Assembly (NCBI GenBank): GCA_005765155.1
Contig: VCCP01000003.1
Coordinates: 248,001-312,000, forward strand
Length of the DNA stretch: 64,000 nucleotides
Reading direction: 5' to 3'
Source of the DNA: Zelopaecilomyces penicillatus
Lineage: Eukaryota; Ascomycota; Sordariomycetes; Hypocreales; Pseudodiploosporaceae
In this document: positions 35,378 to 46,211 of the stretch, piece after piece
Numbering within the stretch: position 1 is the first letter of the stretch
How the letters are laid out: every line of letters starts with the position of its first letter
The notes under the pieces: model-generated
The model's database searches: none
Told to the model about the DNA's origin: nothing
The model's input: only the letters and a program-made list of their open reading frames with translations
Program-made: the position numbers and the translations under genes

Positions 35378-36963
35378 TGTGATTTTGGTATCAAGTTGTT
35401 TCCAAACAGTGATTTTTGTGTTGTTTAGGAAGTGAAAGGAGTGACTGGGTGAGTATATGTGTTTAATTGAGCAAGAAGGATAATGAGGGTAGTGGAGGGC
35501 GTGGATTGGTATTAACCATGCAACACTGGAGCCTTCTTGTCTTTATATAGAGATATACAGGGAGCTTCATAACGCATAAACTCCATACTCAAAGATAAGA
35601 CCATCTCGTTGAACCTTGGTGTAACATGGCCAAGCCGGACTCCGTCACGCGGACCCTGAATCCGTCACCCACGAAACACCAAGGATACTAGGATCCTCAA
35701 CGAATAGCGCCGTCGTTAGAGGAATCTGTAACAGAAACCATAACGCTTAAGAATAATTACCATGTTTATCGCTAACTCCGTAGATGAAATACCTGCAAGA
35801 TATGATGAAAGATTACTCCATAGATACGGCACTAGCCACGAGGTGTAACCCCCCCTTCCCGGGTTCCCGGCTCTCGCGTGTCACTGAACCTTGTTCATCC
35901 TAAAGCGCCCGCTACTACCATGGATATAGATGGATAGCTAGCTGCCTACACTCGGGGGACCCATCTTCATCTCACCAGAGGAGGTGATTCGAGCGATAAA
36001 TCTGACCTATGGTGTGTAATCACCTAACCCCCCATCTCTACAGGGGTTCCGTACCAAGTACGGCATTTGTCTTAGATGGGACGAAGTATTTGGCGTAAGG
36101 CTTAATATTTGTACTCCAATTGGGTTGGGGTTGTTGGATCCAAGTCATTTCAACAAGTTGGTCAAGCTGACATCCAAGTTTAGCTTCCTCAGCTAGAAGA
36201 ACGCCCGAGAATCTAGAAGACAGACGGAACTCCCACTCTATTGAGCCGAAGACCCTGCAAAAGCCATGTTGCCTGTAGATGCATTGTCATATTCCACAAG
36301 AAAAGACAAGAGCCAAAGGGTTTGCGAAAGTGCAAACAAAGATCTACCTACTTGTGGAGGGCTGCCTGATTTGCAGCTCATAAACGTTCTAGCAAGAGTG
36401 TGTTTACATGGCTCTACATCAACACACCAGTCAACGAACCAGATTCCGTTTCAATCTGCTCTCAGGGAATGTTCAAAAATACACTTCTTTTGCATTGTTT
36501 AAAGTTACACTTAAGCTAGATGGTTGAACCAATGACGACGCGGTCAACCGTAAGCACTAGATGTTTCCTGTTGGGTGGAATGCAAACGGCTCATATCTGA
36601 CCACTGGCCACATCATGTAACGAGAGAGGCCCTGATGTGTATGTTTTCTCACCTCCCGCCTACCCCGTCCAACAGGGTGCAATAAAAAACACCGCCGATA
36701 CAACAGTGCCTGAATACCTACCTCAGATAGGTACTAGCTTTGGTACTTTGATGGTTTACTTGACAGAAATTTCTATATATTCCTAGAGATTGCCAGAGAT
36801 TGCCTTGTATTTCTGGATATTGCCAGAGATGCCCAGGAATTTACAGAGATTTCTAGATATCAGTACATTCATCATTTAAAATCCCTTGGGGTGATCCCGG
36901 CTGTGTTTTGTTACGCCCTGTTGCCTGTGTAAGGTAGATCTGTAGTCTAAAACTCGGGCGGGG

Positions 36964-37166
36964 CGCCGAGACGGCGGCAGAAAAAGGGGAGACTGCCGAA
37001 GCGTTTACCGAAGCTTAGACATTCCAACGTGAGAAACAACAACCCCATTCGGTGTGGGATAACCCCGAATCTTTTAGTTCTCACAACGCTGCGAGTCTCT
37101 TTCAATTCATCGGGCAGCTTTCGGCGGCTTCGGCAGCTCGGTGTCCAAAAGACTGCCGCCGCCGAA
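36964..37166. repeat. Nested inverted-repeat (fold-back/MITE-like) element
   Basis: Three nested arms are visible. Outer: 36964-37003 against 37122-37166, imperfect, sharing GGCGGCAG and GCCGAAGC in the same order after reversal. Middle: GTGAGAA at 37029-37035 against TTCTCAC at 37078-37084. Inner: CATTCGG...GGG against CCCCGAATC. The whole could fold into one long hairpin of about 200 bases. No ORF is inside and no clear target duplication was found, so classification as a non-autonomous transposon is only a suggestion. Confidence 0.45.
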
Positions 37167-37734
37167 CTCCACACACCTCCCCACGACCATCTACATAGAT
37201 TTGCCAAGAGAGACTTCAATTATCCCTTTTGGGAAGTCAGGCAGCCCTAGATTGTATATACCTGTAATTACCAGTTTGCAGCTAGTTCTTCGAGGCGACA
37301 CGGGGGCCTTACAACTAGTGTGCCATACCAGGGTGTGTATGTGTGTGCGGACTTCAATTATCCCTTTTCGAATCAAGAGCCCGCATGTTTTGGCGCCCAA
37401 GCTCAATCATACGTGGTTACACGGTACAGCCCCGGGGAAAAACTGCCCTGCGATCTCTGTCCATGTATGTGGTGCGACCCGATGTAACGCTGGAAATATT
37501 GTCCGAATTCGAAAACTATTGTGTGCAGCTTAGCTCCTCACGTCAGTCTGGTGTGGGTGCCATAACGACTCGGTAAAGCCGTACCTAGTTGCACGGACGA
37601 ATCACAACCATGACGTTTGTGTTCTGGAAGACTGCCGTTGCATCTACTGGCCTCTTCCAATTAGCTCTCATCCCTCGTCATCATGGTCATGATTGTCGAT
37701 TTGAGAGGCCTAATCGGGGCGTTATGCTGCTAGA

Positions 37735-37746
37735 CTATATATAATA
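37735..37746 (+). promoter_or_regulatory. TATA box of the P450 gene
   Basis: TATATATAATAA about 70 bases before the P450 start codon, well placed for a short-leader gene. Confidence 0.45.
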
Positions 37747-37810
37747 ATCACATACAAAGAGCTCTAATTCCCCCTCATTGGCCCCCCTGTCTGTTGGATT
37801 TGCGTTCAAA

Positions 37811-39648
37811 ATGTTGTCGGGTTCTGTCCTCTCTTTGGCTCTGGCAGCCTTTGTGCTCTGGGTGGCATATGTACGTCCCCTTGACGCTTCATTCAGTTCG
37901 TGACTTTGTGCTAAGACGCAGATAGATTGTTGTGCTTAGCGTTTATCGCCTGACATGGCATCCTCTGGCCAAATACCCGGGACCGTTCTTGGCCAAAATC
38001 ACAGATCTATACCCGGCTATTCAAGCGTTCCGCGGGGTGTTGCACACCGACATGTATGAGTGCCACCAAAAATATGGTAGGTCCAGAATTAGCATTACAC
38101 TACTCATTGAGCATTGTATTGACCTTTTTGTAACAGGAAGCATCATCAGATACGGTCCTAACCGACTTGGCTTCGTCTCGGAGAAGGGATTGAAAGGTAA
38201 GTCTCAACGCTCCGTGAAGAAAAGCTATGCTCATTCGGACATTAGACATTTATGGATTTGCCAAAAAGGTCAAGAAATCCAAGGCTTATACACCCATCCA
38301 CCCCCGACAGGGAGGATCAAGCACTCTTTCCTGCATTGACAAGATTCAACACGGCCGCAAGCGGAGAGTCATGAGCCAAGGCTTGTCGGACGCCAACGTC
38401 AAGTTATTCGAGCCTACTCTTGTCCGTCTAGTTGACTCATTTTGCAAACTTCTGGCTCCAGCTGGCGAGCCATTTAATGATGGCTGGTCTTCGCCGAAAA
38501 GCATGCCACTCCTATGTAAGCGCACTCAGCTCCCAGTTATTGCATCTCCCATGGATCAAAACGCAGTTCATCTAACATTCGCAGGCAACTGGTTCACCGG
38601 CGACGTTATTGGAGAATTCGGCTTTGGCAAGTCCTTTGGCATGCTTGAGCGACCCGAAAATCGATACATTGTTGACGTGATCACTGGCGCGAGCTTTCGA
38701 AACGGTACACTGGTGCAATACCCTTGGTTGAAGCAGTTCAATCTTGACAAGATCTTGTACCCCAAGGGCCTCGGTAACGGCCTCAAGTTTTTGGAGCTCA
38801 CTCGTCAACTTTACGAGGAACGTCGAGCTCGTGGAAAGGAAGGTAGCGATTTATTCGCGTTCGTCATGGATGCTAAAGATCCTCTTTCCGGAGAATCGTT
38901 CTCAATGGAGAACATGTGGGCTGAAAGCACGTTTCTTCTTGTCGCTGGTAAGTAAATCCATGTCGCACGATGTGTCAAATGTGGAAGTTCCAATTCGCAA
39001 ATACTAATATGCAACACAGGCTCCGACACATCAGCAGTCGGCCTCTCAGCCTGTTTCTTTTATCTCACCCGATACCCAGACGCATACAAGAGGCTAGCCG
39101 ATGAAATCCGCTCAGCCTTTGATTCAGTAGACGAAATCATCACCGGCCCGAAATTAGCCAAGTGCGCGTACTTGAACGCCTGCATCGATGAAGCGATGCG
39201 AATGGCGCCGCCAGTATCGGCCTGCATGTGGCGCGAGGTCGAGGCCGGAGGAGCCATCGTGGATTCACAAGCCATACCAGCCGAATGCGACGTTGGTGTT
39301 GGCATCTATGCCATTCACCGCAACGAAGACATCTACCCGGAGCCCTTTGTCTTTAGCCCAGAGCGCTGGATTGTCGACAGTAATAACCCAGAAGAACAGG
39401 TGGTGCTGGCTCGAAACGCACTCAGCACATTTTTGCAGGGCCCACGATCTTGTATCGGCCGCTCTTTTGCTTTAGCAGAGATGAGGCTTGTTATAGCCCG
39501 TACGCTATTTCAGTATGATTTCCGCAAGCCTCAGGGTCCGGTGGGCAAAATTGGAGAGAGTCCCAAGAACCCTATGGAGCTGCACATGTATTCCCATTTA
39601 ACGAATTTCCTCGAGGGACCGATGATTGAGTTCCGACCTGTATCATAA
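37811..39648 (+). CDS. Cytochrome P450 monooxygenase
   Basis: Six exons: 37811-37870, 37926-38076, 38137-38196, 38246-38515, 38585-38947 and 39020-39648; all phases agree and the product is 510 aa. The N-terminus is an ER anchor (SLALAAFVLWVAYIVVLSV) followed by the WHPLAKYPGPFLAK hinge. Other landmarks: KYGSIIRYGPNRL, DIYGFAKKVKKSKAY, the GRKRRVMSQ C-helix, the I-helix AGSDTS (oxygen activation, T305), ExxR E359-R362 (EAMR), FSPERW near 413-418 and the heme loop FLQGPRSCIG with C446. This pattern is that of fungal class II P450s similar to trichothecene- or benzoate-type hydroxylases; the substrate is unknown. No reductase or backbone-synthase gene is nearby, so it is not evidently part of a metabolite cluster. 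Confidence 0.9.
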
Positions 39649-40502
39649 CATAGAGTTAGCCATAGAATGTAATTAATAGAGTATAGAGCATAGACGATGA
39701 ATAATGTTACAAACTTCAGAGAGCCATGGTAGTTTGGTGTGTATACTGCATATGTGATGCATCACATGCATTTTGTAGATAGCGCGACTTTCCGATGATT
39801 AGATATTAGAGAGTATGGTTAAAACGCTACTGTAAGCCGATTAACTTGGCTGAAAACAATGGATGAATATGGTTTTTATGTGGTCTGCAACTGAAACTAC
39901 ATTTTCAATGACAACAGGAACAGAAATAATACATTACAAATTTCGAGCTACCCCTCAAGCCCATTTGTCTAGGACACCAAATGAAGAATTATATATGAAC
40001 AGAGCAAACAAGATTGAATACAAAAGCTTACTGGACATCGGAAAGCCGGAAGCCCAATGGTTTTCCTCCCAAATAGCTATTATAGATTATATAAGCAGAT
40101 CAATGTACATTATTATTGAAGAAAGAGGTTGATCAAGTCGTGATGAGAATGCGTCAAGGTAGGCGGGCCAGAAACGCTGCCGAATAGACATGTTTTGCAA
40201 GGATAGGGATCGTAAGTACGGTATTTAAATAACCCGCTCTCCGTATCACTTTTCTTCTGAGCCCGATCTGAAACGTATTCGTCTTTTTTCAATAATCATG
40301 CCATTTATTTCCAACGTCGATCAAGCTTTGGCCTTTCGGAAACCCAATCACGCCTGCCAAGTAAGTGCACTTTGGGATCTCCTTCATATTCTTCCTTCGT
40401 CGGCTGTCATGCTCTTGAACTTATCATGGTCGCACAAACTTATTCATCATAGGAAAAACTACCCTCACCACATAAAGCACTTCGCACCTGATGAGAGAGA
40501 TC
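39649..40502. other. Intergenic plus probable 5' UTR intron of the next gene
   Basis: AT-rich with no gene. A GTAAGTGC donor at 40361 (preceded by a 21-codon ATG frame from 40298) is matched by GTAAGTGC upstream of the paralogue at 59757, so both genes may have an intron in the 5' leader. No acceptor I tested joins the 40298 frame in phase to the main frame. Confidence 0.4.
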
Positions 40503-41556
40503 ATGTCTGCCTCATCCGCCGCTGACGAAATCAACTCGTCGTCCGTCACGCTGCCAGCTCCCCCAACCGCTGGCTCTGTGCCTGCTCTGGCTGAGAACAT
40601 GTTTGACACCCATACCTGGCCAAAAAGGTTCCAGGATAGCGCAACAGGAGAAAATCTGGACGAGTATTTATGCTATATGCGCAGTAAAGAGGCATTCTAT
40701 GACTCGCTCGGTATACCCTGCGTCCGAGTCACTTCAGATGAGCAACCCAGGCTTCAGCCACGCCAGTGGCCAAGCTTGCAGGCTACCAAACTTGACAGCC
40801 TCCCGGATGAACTTGGTGTCGAGTACATCGCCTTAACTCGACCAGTCGACCCAGACCAGCTAGACCAAGCCGATGCGCACAAAAGGGTTGGCGATTCGAT
40901 ACAGGGCATAAAAGTCATCATCGTTGCCAAGGAAAAGGTGGCTGCTCTGGAGGCGGAAGGCTGGGAAGTGTAGTACGCTCCTACCCCCTCTTACAACATC
41001 GAGAAGAACTACAGAGATACTCGACAAGTTGAACCCCCTATCGACGTCATCTCATATGACCAGCCAGCCGCTGATTCAGACCGCTTTCTCAAAGAGGGCA
41101 ACGATTTCGTCGGCGCTGTCATGACTCACAACAATTGGCGTCCTGGTCAACTGATTGGCCCTAATGGATCGGACCCCTACGACCATCGCGCAATCGCCAT
41201 CATTTGCGCCTCCTGAGAATCATAAGGAAAAGGCAGAGCGACGCTCAGCAACATCGACCGGGCATATTCCGCAGTTTCAACGACCTGCTGGTGTGTGTCT
41301 TGGCTGGGGTGGCTATGATGATTTCGCTGATTGGCAATCATTCGGTCGCCGAGTACCCCAAGACCAGGTGGAAAAGAAGGATTGGTCAACCGATGTACTG
41401 GCGGACCTTGAATTTACTAGTGAGTCGACTGGAGCTACGGAAGTGATGACGGCATCATTCCTCACTCCAGCAGACGTGCCACCCTTGCCTGACAACTTGG
41501 TCTCTCTGCACGACCGGCTTAACGAGGCAGGTTGTGGTCCAAATCGCCAGCGATAG
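40503..41556 (+). CDS. Unrecognised protein A: in-frame UAG and a downstream frameshift
   Basis: Family not recognised; paralogue of the gene at 58486-59565. The first frame (40503-40973) encodes 156 aa ending AEGWEV, then TAG, then the same frame continues as YAPTPSYNIEKNYRDTR, PIDVIS, PAADSDRF and GQLIGPNGSD. Near 41170-41176 (GGACCCC) one extra C appears relative to the paralogue; the frame then runs to 41556 with RRSATSTGHIPQFQRPAGVC and LGWGGYDDF. Both post-stop parts match the paralogue protein closely although many codons differ in the third base, so they have been under protein-level selection. Because of the extra base this copy may now be damaged, or the base may be an assembly error. 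The helicase gene starts 415 bases downstream on the same strand. Confidence 0.6.
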
Positions 41557-41734
41557 AGATGTTGAACGATTAGTAATACTGTACAGTCAAGCCAGACCCA
41601 AATCAACGGGGACAGTCGCAGTATGATAGCTATTGGACCATCCCTCATACAGATCATGTAGTAATATAGTAGTTGTAAATAACGGCTCATAGATGTTCCT
41701 TCGTAACATGTTTCGGTGCTAAGATCTCGTTGGA

Positions 41735-41835
41735 ATCGCGAGTGATTGGCCAGCTTAGATATCTCTGACTGTTTAGATAACTGAGCTGCACCTGAACAGC
41801 AGTTCAACACGACCCACTGTTAGGTCACTACCATT
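41735..41835 (+). promoter_or_regulatory. Upstream block shared by the three helicase copies (copy 1)
   Basis: GTGATTGGCCAG...CTGAACAGCAGTTCAACACGACCCACTGT here resembles blocks at 47297-47385 and 61905-62010. It lies just before helicase copy 1 and probably marks its promoter and leader. Confidence 0.4.
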
Positions 41836-41970
41836 AATCACATTCTCTGGACTAAATCCTCTTTTACATGTACCTATGAAACAATTCTAAGTGTTCTCGC
41901 ACAAACCTGCAGCAATCTTCCTCACCATACAACAACTCGAACATTATCTCTCACTTCCGCCATCACTCTA

Positions 41971-44297
41971 ATGGAGTCCATTCAATGCAACCAGGCGACG
42001 GCAGCTCAAGTCAAGTGCCTTGAAGACGCGGCCAAGAACCCTCTGACTGGGAATGCATGGCCTGGAAACCATGCCAGCATTCTGGAGGCCCGTCGTCGCT
42101 TGCCGGTGTACGGTCGATACCAAGAAGTCCTCGACAAGTATCACCAGTCTCAGGTGGTGATATTGTCAGGTGAGACAGGCTCTGGCAAGTCCACCCAAGT
42201 GCCACAACTCCTGGCATACGACGAATATGCCAGTGGTTTGCAAATTGCATGTACACAACCGCGAAGAATTGCCGCAAGTTCCTTGGCGGCTCGCGTAGCT
42301 GAAGAGATGGGCGTGAATTTGGGAGAGGAAGTCGGGTTCAAGATTCGCGGTAACAGCACTTGCGATAAGAACAATAAAAAGACACGCCTTATCTATCTCA
42401 CCGAAGGTGTTCTCCTTAACCAGTTTCGCTCAGACAAGAAAATGTCCCAGTATGCGTGTGTTATTCTTGATGAAGCACACGAGCGAACTTGCGACCTTGA
42501 CCTGCTGTTCGCGTTCCTGAAGCAGACCGTGCAAATTCGCAAGGATTTCAAGGTAATATACACACATACATACACAACTGATGTTTCTATAATTGCTTAA
42601 CCGGTTACGACTAACTAATACTCAAAATGATAGATAGTAATCATGTCAGCCACCGTTGATACAAAGGTGTTTCAGGGATATTTCAACAATCCGCCCCTGA
42701 TCCATATTACAGGACGCAATTTTCAAGTCGATGTTCGCTATCTGAGTTCTCGGGGATCCGACGCATCCTTCACAACGGCCGCCGTCATTGTTGTTTGCAA
42801 CATCCACAACAAGCAGCCCAAAGGCGACATTCTGGTATTTCTGCCTGGTGAGGATGACATTACGACTGTCTGCAAACTCATTCGGCAAAGAGTGAAGAAC
42901 ATTGACGTCTTTCCACTGTATTCGGCACTGCCAGCTGATCAGCAAGCGTGGGCTCTGATCTCGTCAGGGCCGAATCGTAAATGTATTGTTTCAACCAATA
43001 TTGCAGAAACGAGTTTGACGATCGATAACATCGTGTATGTGGTTGACTCAGGCTTATCAAAGCAGCTGATCTATAACCCTCGCTTGGATCTTGTTCGGCT
43101 CGTCACATTGCCAATTTCACAAGCATCCGCCAGGCAACGCGCAGGTCGTGATGGCAGGACAAGAGATGGCGTGTGCTACCGTCTTTATGGAGCGGAGGCC
43201 TTTAACCAAATGGCGCCTTTCAATGAGCCCGAAATCCGATCCGGATCTCTAGATTCGGTGATACTAAAGGTGTGCGCCGTTACAAGATCCCGCAAGGTCG
43301 TAGACTTTGACTGGATAACGGCCCCTCATCCCGAGTCCATCGTGCGTGCTGCTCAGGGCCTTCGAGATTTGTAAGGTATCTGCTCAATTATACATCCAAA
43401 ATTCCTCTGATGGAGACACTTTCTGATAGTCAAAATTAGGGAACTCCTAAATGACAAAGGTAGACTCACCGAATCAGGCCGTCTTGCCGCTCGATGTGCA
43501 CTTGAACCAATCTGGTACCGAGCGATTGAGATCGGGTCAAAACTGGGTTGCACGTCGAATATGCTCGAAATCGCTCTGCTTTGTAGCTCCCAAAAGTCAA
43601 TTTTTCTACGTCTAACTGGATATCGTCAAATCGCGGACTTGGCCAAAACAGCTTTTGCACACCCATTATCGGACCACCTCACCCTGGCGAATGCATTTAA
43701 TGCATACGTACAGATGCGCAGGATAGCCAGGACATCGAGTGTCCCTGGCTTCGATTTAGAATCATGGTGTTTTGATCATTTCTTGAATATGAAAGCACTT
43801 GAAGAGATTATAACGACTTTACCAGCAGCACAATACTTCGTCACAAAGGTCGCCCAGATGGTGCCAACACGCGCATCGGTTAGGAACATAACGTCTGTTC
43901 GCCAAGCATTAGCATCTGCTTTCCGAACACGTACGGCACTTCATCGAACAGGCGACGAGTACCGAACAGTTCATGAGAACACTGGAGGGCTTTTATCGCC
44001 ACTCAGCTCTCTGGTGGGCGCAAACTGGGAGTGGACCATGTACAATGGTTTTCATATGTCAGGAAGAAGACCATATCTCCAAATCGCCACAACAATCAAG
44101 GCAGAATGGCTTGTGGTAAGACACGGCTGTCATATTCTCGTCCTCTATAAATAGTAAGCTAATCAAAGGGCTAGGATCTTCCATTCTTTCAACCAGCCCG
44201 GCTTCCAGAAAAGGCAGAAGGAATACCCCGGCAACCCAATGTCAAGCAATCCCTCGACAAAGCAAAGTCTAGACTTGAGTCCTGCAAGGAAACATAG
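41971..44297 (+). CDS. DEAH-box RNA helicase, compact (helicase copy 1)
   Basis: Four exons: 41971-42552, 42634-43370, 43440-44115 and 44175-44297; phases agree; 705 aa. Motifs by residue: I GETGSGKST 67-75, Ia TQPRR 95-99, II DEAH 167-170, III SAT 199-201, V STNIAETSLT 314-323, VI QRAGRDGR 362-369. It then has the winged-helix/HA2-like region (LTESGRLA, HPLSDHLTLANAF) and a shortened C-terminal OB-like part (GLLSPLSSL, YLQIATTIKAEWL). This is the Prp22/Prp43 (DHX) architecture without any N-terminal extension, so ATP-driven RNA unwinding is expected. It is the only copy of the three in the window with every motif intact. UAG is used here as a normal stop. Gene A lies directly upstream on the same strand. 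Confidence 0.88.
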
Positions 44298-44332
44298 CGC
44301 ACCTCATAAGGCGAGTGTCTCATCTACAAGCG

Positions 44333-44428
44333 AATGCCTTCTTTTTCAATATTCCTAATGGGCGGCCCCATCTACAAGCTAATGCTTTCTACTTCAATCT
44401 TCTTAATGGGCGGCCCCATCTACATAGG
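44333..44428. repeat. Two tandem copies of a 48-bp repeat
   Basis: 44333-44380 and 44381-44428 share AATGCYTTCT, CTTAATGGGCGGCCCCATC and TACA. They lie directly after helicase copy 1 and directly before a tRNA-Leu-like sequence. Confidence 0.75.
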
Positions 44429-44527
44429 TGACAACCTTGGGCTAAGCTCTAGCTAGCCCTAAGGTCGTTTTGGCAGCCTCACGAGGTTTGGGTTCGATTC
44501 CCATGACGATCTCTTTCACTGTCACCT
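44426..44527 (+). repeat. tRNA-Leu-like (SINE-like) sequence 1
   Basis: Contains a perfect box B (GGTTCGATTCC, 44491-44501), a leucine-type long variable-arm region and an anticodon-like CTAAGGT loop. Flanked by an inverted pair AGGTGACA (44426-44433) and TGTCACCT (44520-44527). Box A is degenerate. It shares GTCGTTYTGGCAGCC with sequence 2. It is too degenerate for a working tRNA. Confidence 0.5.
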
Positions 44528-45979
44528 GGAAAACAATCTTCTTAACCAAGTAGAGCAATGGTAACATTCTAAATGTCACTTTATTGGTCGAAGGCCCAAC
44601 TGTACATGACCTTGGTTTATAGATCCTATAATAGATGGGAAAGAAGAGCGTGCTTTGACATCGTTACACAAAAGTCGCTAACAGTTGAGTTAGTGAATAG
44701 CGACTTCGTCCCCTGCTCGCCATATGCGGCGATTAGCCACTGACACAGGCACGCTCTTAACAAGCCCCCGAACGGCGAGAAGGAGCCTTCGCATCCTCAG
44801 GTTGGCAATGGAGCTCTCCAATTGGGCGTTGTATCTGGTCATTGTTCTGCTTCATGGGTTAGGCGCCATTCGGTTTCTGAGTGAGGGAGATGCAATACGT
44901 AGAGGATAACTATGCTTACGTTGTGGTGGCTGTTGTTGTTGCTGTCGAAAAGAATAAGAGTTTTCACGTTGAGGTGTGAGAAAGATTGTGTACATGGTAG
45001 CTGGTTGGGTTTTGTTGCAAGAAGAAGAAGTAGAAAACCCGAATGCCTTTGGAATGAGATGTAGGAGGGCTGTCGAAAATTTGCCTGTCCGCTTTGAGTT
45101 GGAACAACTGTCCTCGATAGCACCTTCCATACTGAAAGATACCTGCCTGATCTTACAGTCCACCCCGCCCCAACCAGTTGGCAGCTTGAATCGTATCTGA
45201 GTGGCACCTCAGTGCTGCGCGTCTAGCCCAGAGGCCTACACCACCTACTACTGCTCCTTATCATTCCAGAGCCTTCTATGGCAAGAACCCTCTACCACGG
45301 CTTGTAGGCATCATGACCACTCTATGAGCATGATTTAAGGCATTGTTCGATAGTAAGCAGATTAGAAGACGTGCAATTCGTCAAGGTCGTTATTAATTGA
45401 GTGGGAGATTCTGCCAAATCTTGATGGTACCAATCAATGTACTCATAAATAAGAAACGTGTCTCGTACAACGAAAAGTTATTAATATTAAAATTCCCTTG
45501 GTCAGCTAGATAAATTTGGGCAGCTTTGCACAGGATGAGCTGGCCCTACAATTTTATAAACTATCGCATCATTTATATTTGCTGGCCCTTACTGTCTGCA
45601 AAATTCAAGGTCGGTGGTTGAGCAGAATGTCGGAAAAGCGATTTCCACCTCAAAGCTTGCCACATGATACCCGTCCATTTCTTTTCCCAAGTCCAACGGA
45701 AAAGGTTCCATGTCTCTCCCATCCTTTTACGGCGCCATTGCGTGTGTAAATGGTTCCCGAGCGCTTGACTTACAACATCGATAACTAAAAGGACACACAA
45801 CAGTGAAGATGTATGGTATGAGTTACATTTCCTAGTATTAGCTTTGTTTTACACAACAGATAATGCATTCAGGGTATGGGAAAATACTCACAGTGGCTTT
45901 GTGCCAACTCTAATACTTGATTAAGACCAAGGAATAGATTACTCTGCCACTTGTTTGCATATCTTCCGTCTGGGATAAA
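44528..45979. other. Intergenic, no gene recognised
   Basis: Short frames only. GTCGCTAACAGTTGAGTTAGTGAATAGCGAC near 44671-44703 can form a hairpin (GTCGCTA/TAGCGAC). AAAGGTTCCATGTCT at about 45702-45717 recurs near 50619-50633. Confidence 0.45.
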
Positions 45980-46062
45980 ATGAGTCGCTGAAGGAATCGA
46001 ACCCTCTCCCCGAAGGGCTGCCAGAACGACGTTAGGGCCTTGAGCCCAAGGAATTTCAACCC
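45980..46062 (-). repeat. tRNA-Leu-like (SINE-like) sequence 2
   Basis: On the minus strand: CTTGGGCTCAAGGCCC forms an anticodon-arm-like hairpin with CAA in the anticodon position, followed by GTCGTTCTGGCAGCC, a variable arm and box B GGTTCGATTCC (plus coordinates 45993-46003). Degenerate like sequence 1, to which it is most similar. Confidence 0.5.
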
Positions 46063-46211
46063 AGCAAAGCAGGTTTGCACCCAAGAACAGAGGTTTTCAC
46101 CCAAGAAAAATAGATAGCATGGACTTTCGTCCTTCTAAATAGCCGGCTCAAAAAACGAGATCTTACAGTATGAACAGTAGAGGGGCTGCTGTTAGCGGCT
46201 TCAAAAACGGT

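Larger units (their letters stand above)
35378..37810. other. Intergenic with GNAT TATA box, short repeats and a fold-back element
   Basis: A TATA-like site for the GNAT gene lies at 35541-35550 (CTATATAAAG on minus). 36786-36804 and 36815-36833 contain degenerate copies of a GAGATTGCCAGAGATTGCC word. ACTTCAATTATCCCTTTT occurs exactly twice (37213-37230, 37351-37368). The fold-back structure at 36964-37166 is listed separately. No gene is recognised. Confidence 0.5.

Noticed and set aside
40298..40360. Possible coding first exon (MPFISNVDQAL...) of gene A
   Set aside because: It ends in a good GTAAGT donor, but no downstream acceptor that I tried joins it in phase to the main frame, and the paralogue has no matching ATG; treated as 5' UTR.
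40971..40973. Reassignment of UAG to a sense codon
   Set aside because: UAG is used as the normal terminator of other genes in the window, for example helicase copy 1 at 44295-44297 and the final stop of gene A.
40968..41010. A 39-nt intron (GTGTAG...AAG/CAG) removing the UAG in both paralogues
   Set aside because: It would keep the frame, but it is shorter than typical fungal introns, has a poor donor and no branch site; kept only as an alternative to be tested with RNA data.
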